From Amaurobius ferox (taxonomy: Eukaryota; Arthropoda; Arachnida; Araneae; Amaurobiidae): a DNA stretch of 64,000 nt. This document shows, one piece after another, positions 57,533 to 64,000 of this stretch (position 1 is the first letter of the stretch; each line of letters begins with the position of its first letter). The position numbers were made by a program, and so were the translations under genes. Location: positions 3,674,649 through 3,738,648 of the forward strand of contig OX578142.1 in NCBI GenBank assembly GCA_951213105.1. Reading direction: 5' to 3'. The notes beneath the pieces are model-generated. The model did no database searches. It worked only from the letters and a program-made list of their open reading frames with translations, and was not told the DNA's origin.

Positions 57533-60294
57533 ATCACCGATCCTAGTGTCACCACGTAAAAAAAGAGACCCTAGAAATATCGAAATGCAGTTTCAAGTGT
57601 GGATGACAACACAAATTGGGAAATTGACAATTTAGTGGAAGAAACCATAGAGGAAATAAGCTTTGTGGTAGGCGCCGACTCCTTCAGAACATGACTCAGA
57701 GTCAACTGAAAGTGCAGAATCAGATTTCGAGAATGGCGACAATGATATAATGTATTAAATATTTTATATAAAAATAATATAAAATAAATAAATAAATATA
57801 TATAAAATATATATATTTTATGTATTTTTTATTTCCCAAATTCATATTATAATTTCCCAAATTTTGTATCTCGGGGGGGGGGGGGGGGGGGGGGGTTATA
57901 AGATTCCTTAGATGACATGGCCATGCAGAGCTAAGCTCTAATGCAGAACTGTACAAATAGTGGCACACAAACAAGGATAATGTTTAGATAACATATTTAA
58001 AATTAATTAAATTACAAAAATTTATTTCAAAATGAACAAATATTAATACTTTATGAAATATGTAACTGTATAAAATGTGATGCATAGATATTACTGAAAT
58101 GATTTTCAACGGCAGCAAAAGTATTTGGATTGAAAAATTTTCTCTGTGTTTGATAGAAGTTAAACGCGTTATATAAAGAGCAAAATATATAATGATAAAA
58201 ATATAGAGATGTGCGTATGTCACATTGTGCATTCCTCACTAAATAAAAGAGTTTAAGTTACAAGAAAAGTATTACAACACGAACTCTTCAATTTTAATAA
58301 AATATTTACAACAATTATTGTAATAAATAGTTTTAATCATTGTGAAGAAAACAATTCCACCATATCCCAACACTTACACTTAATGTACTTATACATATAA
58401 AGCTCTTTATCGTACTGCACAAATTATAAATTAATTCGCACTAAAGGCGCCAATTCCGGAAACCCGTTCTTCTTAAGACGTTTCTACCTGTCATTGAATT
58501 TAACTAATGGACTCTTCCAAAATCAGGTGACCCAAATGCCTTCTCGCTGGAGTCGTACTATACATACACACCCCAAGCAATCCCATGGGCTATGAAACAT
58601 GTGTTTATCAATCATTTTGTTCTGCGTGAGATTTGTTCTGGGTTGAATCGGTTTAGTCGTACGTTTCGGTGAGAAAGTCAAATGTCATTTTTCTTACAGT
58701 TGAACTTGACATTATCTAAAATATTCAGCTAGTATTTTGTGTAATTATAAAATGTAAGGTAAGTAAGACATAATTATTTTATGATATTGTTAAATTTGTT
58801 TCTATTAACGTATAACATAGTAGATCCTCATCAAGGGGATCCAGATTATCCTAAATTCCAGGTGTAAAATAGGTATAGTCTTTAATTTAAAGACCGCAAT
58901 AGTTTTCATTATAACAATTTATATACAGTATCTAGTTGAGTCACCTTTTAGCTAAAAGGTATTTTAAATTTTTCACACGGATCAGTATAATACTGTTTGT
59001 TTGCTCTCAGGGTGTTATACTAAATTTAGCTGCTTGAAAGTTCTTAGAAATTGTTTCCTCGTTTTGCTCAATTTTTAGATTTCTTTTTCTGTGTGCGTTT
59101 TCCCTACCTAATACTGTATTTATTCTTTCTTAAAATAAAAATATGTATTGATATTAATTATGCTATTTACGGGAAATTTTTACTTTTTCGAATTATTCCA
59201 ATTTTTAGTTATCAGGATTTCAGCTAAAGCTTCGTTTAATTTGAAAAGTAACTATTGTGATTTGAATGAGGTAATTTTTTAAACAATGACCATATTCAAC
59301 AGATTAACATCTTGCCGCTTTAAAACCCTTGTTATCTTATAAACTCGAAAACTATAAACGAATTATATCGAATCATAAAAATATCATTATTACATATATT
59401 AAATTTTGCGTTTAAGTTATGGAGTAAGAATCCTATATAATATAACATTGTTTGGTATTTGAGTACTTACAATAAAAGTTAATAGGAAATAATTTAGTTT
59501 TTAATATTAATTATAAATGAATCAAAATTTATTTTCGAAACCAACTGTCTCACATGTAGAGCTCTAATCTTTCAAATTTTTATTTTTCCATTTTAAATTA
59601 TCGAAAAAAAATGATGAACTCTCAAAGAATTTTCCTTCTTTCTGGTAAAAAAAAGTAAAAACAAATACTGTAAATTTCATGAACTTTCTAAATTATTTCA
59701 ACTGTTGAGTATAATTGAAATTATGTTACTATTTATTTGAAACTTTTAAATTTTGTATTTTAAGCATGCACTTTTCTTATAATTTTTTTTTTTATATATA
59801 ATTTTAATGCTTGCAGAGTGATGCACAGAAATGTTCTCGCAGAATATTTTTTCAAGCATATAACAAGACATATTTGTACAAAATTTTATTTCAATCCGTT
59901 GAGTAGTCGTATTGTAATGTTGCGAAAACGACATTTGGTCAAGTTGTGAATGACTAGTGTAAAACTACAAAAAAAAATCGTGACGTTATTCACTGGATCG
60001 AGTAACAACCTAACTATGTTCAAAATCTGACTTCATTTGTTCATTAGTTTCTGAGAACAGCAGGGTACCTCGATTTAACAATAAACTGACCGAAAAAAAA
60101 AAAAAAAAAGACCGATTAACAACAAAAAACTAAAGAGTATTTATTTTGCGTTTTGTAACCAGTCCCTTCAAAAACTTATAGATCTCTGAAAAAGATATGT
60201 TCGAATACTTACTTCTATTTAGCGAGGGAAGTGAAATAAATATGAAAAGAAGAATTACAAAAATATCATTTACATATATAATTTCTTTTCCTGC

Positions 60295-60430
60295 AACACA
60301 TAGGAAAGGAGAAGTATTGTGATGGGGTAAAAACCGGACACTCGGATTTTGATAAATTTACCAATGTTGAGCCTCCTTGAATACTAATCAACCATTTTTT
60401 TAATGATGTCTGTCTATCTGCACAGTGTTT
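60295..60430 (+). repeat. Diverged R1-like start (R1d)
   Basis: GAAGTATTGTGATGGGGTAA, GAGCCTCCTTGAATACTAAT and TTTAATGATGTCTGTCTATC align with the start of R1. The remainder is absent. Confidence 0.55.
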
Positions 60431-61962
60431 TTTTTATTCAGGAATTTTTGTCTGGGGGGGGGGGGAGAGAAATGGAACCTTAAAGGAAACAAGTTATCTA
60501 ATATAATTTTAACTAACTACTAATAGTAGTAATTATTATATATACACATATATAGAAGTAATTACTATATATATAGCAAATACTTATTCAAATATTGCAA
60601 AAAAAACTTGCTCCGGCTAAACAAAAAGATGAAAAACTTTTAAAATAATGTAAATTGAATTATAGCTACAAAATTTCATTCTGAAAATAATCAATCATAA
60701 AATAAAATTATAATAATGATCTAAATGCTGCCACATAAGAAGTGGAAACTAGGTTAAAATGCGGCAAATTTTTCCACAAAAAGTATTTTGTAAGTTTCTG
60801 AATTTATTAGCGTTTGGTACGGTGACATAAAATCTCTCCGGGGGTGAATGGGAGGATGTTTCTAGAAGGAACTTCGTCCCCCCCCCCCCGCCAGATATAA
60901 CAAAAAAATCAATAAAATAGAATACAATCAGACACTGGTTAATTTATGGGTAAATGGGATAGAAGAAAGCCATCAATTTTTGAAAATTTATAATCAAAAC
61001 GAGCATGATGATATCAAGATGAGCATGAAAAGTATAAAGTTTAAAAATGTTACAAAATTAGATATTTTAATTGAATTTTCATTTAAAAGCGAATATCATC
61101 ATTTATATAGGACGTTTCGAGATAATTTGTATTTTTTATTTGAAACAGAAAAAAATCATAAAAAAATTAAATACACTCAATCTTATTAAGTTAGTATCCA
61201 TTTTGAAATTACTTTTAACAGGAAATGAATGAATACCATTGTTTAGAAGTTGTCATTGAGCATTTTACTTTTCCATATGCGGCGGTATATGTATAGAAAA
61301 AATAAGTCAAATCAAAATATATTTGGGGTACAAACCAATAACTGTCAGAGCGCCTCTTAATTTTCTCGAAGGCCAAGATCTTCAATTTTCTTATTTCGGT
61401 AATTTCGATTTTCTTATTTCGGTAATTTCGATTTTCTTATTTCGATTTTTGATGATGTAACAAACGTTAATAAATTAAAATGTTCTACTAGACTGCACTG
61501 TGTACCAAATTTCAGCTCTTTAAGACGTAGGAATGTATGTTAAAATGCCATCAAAGAAGTTGGAACAGACAGACACACACACACGCATCATTCATGACGA
61601 GATAAATAAAAGTTTTTAATAACAAAATTTATTAATATCTATGGAAAATCATGTATTAGACCATAGATTTTTTTTTATCTAAAATTTAATGGCTACATTT
61701 ATATGATGCTAACATATTTCGTTCTTGAGATATTCCACATTTTTTTAATTTAAAACGGTAAGAATTTAAAGAAAATCCCACGAAAAATCCATTCACTTGA
61801 AAAACATTTGGAACAAAATTAATTGAAATATGTCGGTTTAGCAGCGTTTCTCTATACTACTGCATTTATAAAAGTTAACAGTAAAATGAGTGGCAGGGAG
61901 GGGGCAGCCAAATTGCTTTCTGCTTGGGGCGGCAAAAACTTAGAGCCGGGCCTGATTAGATG

Positions 61963-62219
61963 AATATGGTGAAGGCCCACTTTAGTTGAAATGTTAAAAA
62001 AAAAAGACTTCTAATAACTACCCTGAATAATCAATTTTTTTCAGACATTTTTTTCTTTCAAAAATTTTCTTAATCACTAAATTTGATACTATAATTACAT
62101 GTAATTTGCATTTTAGTTAACCCATATAGATTGTAAAAAAGCTTTTTTAAATACATTTATGTTTTTAAAATGAATTATAATTTTCTATAACGACATTTGA
62201 GACCATTCCAGTAAGTTTT
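61963..62219. other. No gene recognised
   Basis: AT-rich intron-like sequence between hAT element 2 and the pogo-like end. Confidence 0.4.
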
Positions 62220-62224
62220 AGAAA

Positions 62225-62296
62225 AAGTGTTCCAAATTACGGAAAAACCCCTTATCCAGAATGCCAGAAGTCCCAAGCATTCCGGATAATAGATCC
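62225..62296 (-). mobile_element. pogo/Tigger-like terminus
   Basis: Read on the minus strand from TA: CAGGATCTATTATCCGGAAT, then GCTTGGGACTTCTGGCATTC and TGGATAAGGGG. The TATCCGGAATGCTTGGG layout is typical of pogo-like ends. Partner end not found. Confidence 0.45.
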
Positions 62297-62702
62297 TGTA
62301 CGGTATATGTATTTTAAATATTATTGGTTAATAGTATTTTTTAATTGGTAAACTGCATTTTTGTCATTATTTTTAGTAAAAATAGTGCTTTATAGTGTAT
62401 TTAGTTAATATTAAGTTTGAATTTTATCCAAGCTCTATCATCCAGAATCGGTCCTGACGAGTCTTGATTTTCGAGGTATTTGTGAAAATTATATCATTTT
62501 CAAATATGCAACATAGATGTTATTTTCAAATTTAGCTCATTAAAGTACATATAAAACAACTTAAATGTTTTTAAATCAGCAACAAAACCACCACCGGCTA
62601 GTGCAACCCTAAATTTATGAAAATTGAATAATGTTCACTGTTTTGCAACAAATAAAATTTATAATTTAATATAAATTTATCTTTCTACACATTAGTGTTT
62701 AC

Positions 62703-62863
62703 CTGCAATGCACTGTAATCGGCCCACTGCCTGCTTGTTTTTCTTGATTTTCCTGTACATCTTCAATTAAAGTTATAAGGCCTAGAGTGTCTTCAGGAAC
62801 AGTACCAGTATTACAAGGCCATTCTTGAAACTGAAACTGTGTGATTGTATGTTTATCATTATT
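62703..62863 (-). CDS. Exon of a receptor-type protein tyrosine phosphatase
   Basis: A 161-nt exon between a strong acceptor (minus strand TTTTTCTCATATCTTTTTCAG, ending at 62864) and donor CAG|GTAAAC (62702/62701). It encodes 53 residues plus two bases in one open frame: TITQFQFQEWP, then VPEDTLGLITLIEDVQENQE, then GSGPITVHC. This is the segment from the WPD-loop strand to the Cys of the HC(X)5R signature, which would continue in the next exon (AG|N gives Ser or Arg). The WPD Asp is replaced (WPCNTG), as in the inactive membrane-distal D2 domains of receptor PTPs, so D2 is more likely than D1. The flanking exons are not identified, and the transposons to the left probably lie in its downstream intron. 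Confidence 0.85.
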
Positions 62864-62891
62864 CTGAAAAAGATATGAGAAAAACTATTTC

Positions 62892-63045
62892 AAATAAATA
62901 TTTTTATAGTTAAAAAATTTCTAAATTGCATTTCAGTCATTCACTGTGAGACACATATACCATATAAATAAAATATTTTTATAGCTAAAAAATTTCTAAA
63001 CTGCATTTCAGTCATTCACTGTGAGACACATACCTATACCATATA
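62892..63045. repeat. Tandem duplication of ~76 bp upstream of the PTP exon
   Basis: Two units (about 62892-62965 and 62966-63045) share GCATTTCAGTCATTCACTGT and GAGACACATA. They lie in the intron 29 bp before the exon's 5' edge, next to the polypyrimidine tract. Confidence 0.9.
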
Positions 63046-63224
63046 CATTTTTATGAGCTAAAATGTAATATTTTGAGAGATTTTTATTATTCAAGTTTCA
63101 ATTTTAAAAGAAAATTAATTTAAAATTCTTCTATATACCAAGAGTGCCACAAATATAGTGTTCTTATTTTAATTGATGTTAACAGGTGTCCTCTATCAAG
63201 TAGTCACAAAAAAAAGTATAGTAA

Positions 63225-63272
<48 letters not shown>

Positions 63273-64000
63273 CATTTATTTGCAGCAGGTTTGATTTAAA
63301 TAAACAACATGTGTATTTTAATGAATATGTAAAAAATGCAAAAACAGCATGGAAACAATTTAATGAAGGCAAGATATATAATACATTTCAATATGCTATA
63401 ATAGTATTGATATCAAAATATAAACGGAATAAATAGCACTGTTTATGAGTTTCTCATACATATTTACAGCCACACACTGTGGAAGCATGAGACAAACTCA
63501 GGTCAGCAGCATGCAAGCAGAAAGCAAAGACAGAAAACAAGCTAAGTAGGTAGGCAAACCAGTTATGGTGCTTAATAAGTAAAAACACTTTGTGCAAAGT
63601 ATAAGGAAAAACTCAAACAACATATACATTAATTAAATAAAGCAGCATACAGCTGTTTCGAGGATATGATGGATTCCCATCTTTAGCGGAAGATAGACCA
63701 ACAAACATGGTCAAAATGGTGAAATGGACACAAATGAAGAAACAGAGGGATATATGTATTGATCATATGCATGTGACGTCACAACTAGTAAATCTACTTC
63801 CTGTGTCAACTCTGTTAGACAGAAAGATCCTTTTTCCATCCCATGTTAGAGTATGCATTTCTTGCCATTTGAAGCTTCTGCTATTACAATAGAGTATTTT
63901 TTCAAAAGATACAATGGTAATAAATTGTTGTGAAGTACAATGCTGATAATACATGGTACAATTTCATGATATACCTTTCTCAAAGGTGTACATTCATATT
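63046..64000. other. Intronic or intergenic, no exon recognised
   Basis: (TA)n at about 63228-63268. The 87-codon frame through it and the short frames at 63707-63954 on both strands have no recognisable domain. The preceding PTP exon should lie upstream on the minus strand, here or beyond the window. Confidence 0.4.

Larger units (their letters stand above)
56321..61954. mobile_element. hAT element 2 (8-bp TSD ATTAGATG)
   Basis: Left end CAGGGCCGGCTTAAGGCACC, right end (inverted) CAGGCCCGGCTCTAAG, with GGGGCGGCA motifs subterminally on both sides. Exact 8-bp duplication ATTAGATG (56313-56320, 61955-61962). At 5634 bp it could have been autonomous, but I see no intact transposase. A perfect splice-donor-like AAG|GTAAGTAAG occurs near 58757, and a helix-turn-helix remnant of another element sits at 57332-57532. 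G-runs at about 57873-57895 and 60456-60466 and a C-run near 60879 are further oddities. Confidence 0.9.

Overview
The window is AT-rich, repeat-dense, intron-bearing animal DNA with no bacterial signatures. The Jockey-type retrotransposons, tRNA-derived SINEs, Helitrons and hAT elements, plus one exon of a receptor-type tyrosine phosphatase, point to an arthropod. An arachnid is my best guess, but that rests only on recollection of similar elements.

Layout. 1-3.1 kb: the 3' part of a Jockey LINE with an intact ORF2. 3.1-11.7 kb: diverged noncoding repeat families (called R1, R2 and R3 here), a Helitron-type 3' end, and a tRNA-SINE beside a 59-bp hairpin element, both inserted in the same target. 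11.7-18.0 kb: nested transposons, a TA-flanked pogo-like element holding a hAT element (TSD GACCAAGG) that itself holds R3, a ~160-bp tandem repeat and R1. 19.6-25.1 kb: a full-length but dead Jockey on the minus strand with a 15-bp TSD. 28.0-29.5 kb: Helitron copy A carrying SINE units. 30.1-30.8 kb: a third hairpin element and a poly-A foldback. 32.2-37.0 kb and 47.6-53.8 kb: two copies of a segmental duplication. The second copy carries Helitron copy B, and the first copy preserves its empty site. 40.0-55.3 kb: possible outer Harbinger-like termini (TSD TTA) and inner CCCAGGTA-type termini enclosing a hAT (42.2-46.2 kb) with a 63-bp satellite split by a solo LTR. 56.3-62.0 kb: a third hAT element (TSD ATTAGATG). 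62.7-62.9 kb: a 161-nt exon with good splice sites encoding part of a receptor-type protein tyrosine phosphatase domain on the minus strand, the only host gene segment I can support.

Almost all recognisable coding sequence belongs to transposons, so the window reads as an intron or gene-poor region built by repeated nested insertion. The least expected signal is a family of about 60-bp stand-alone hairpin elements. They share the 3' hairpin domain of the SINE, carry their own target duplications, and show compensatory changes in both stems.
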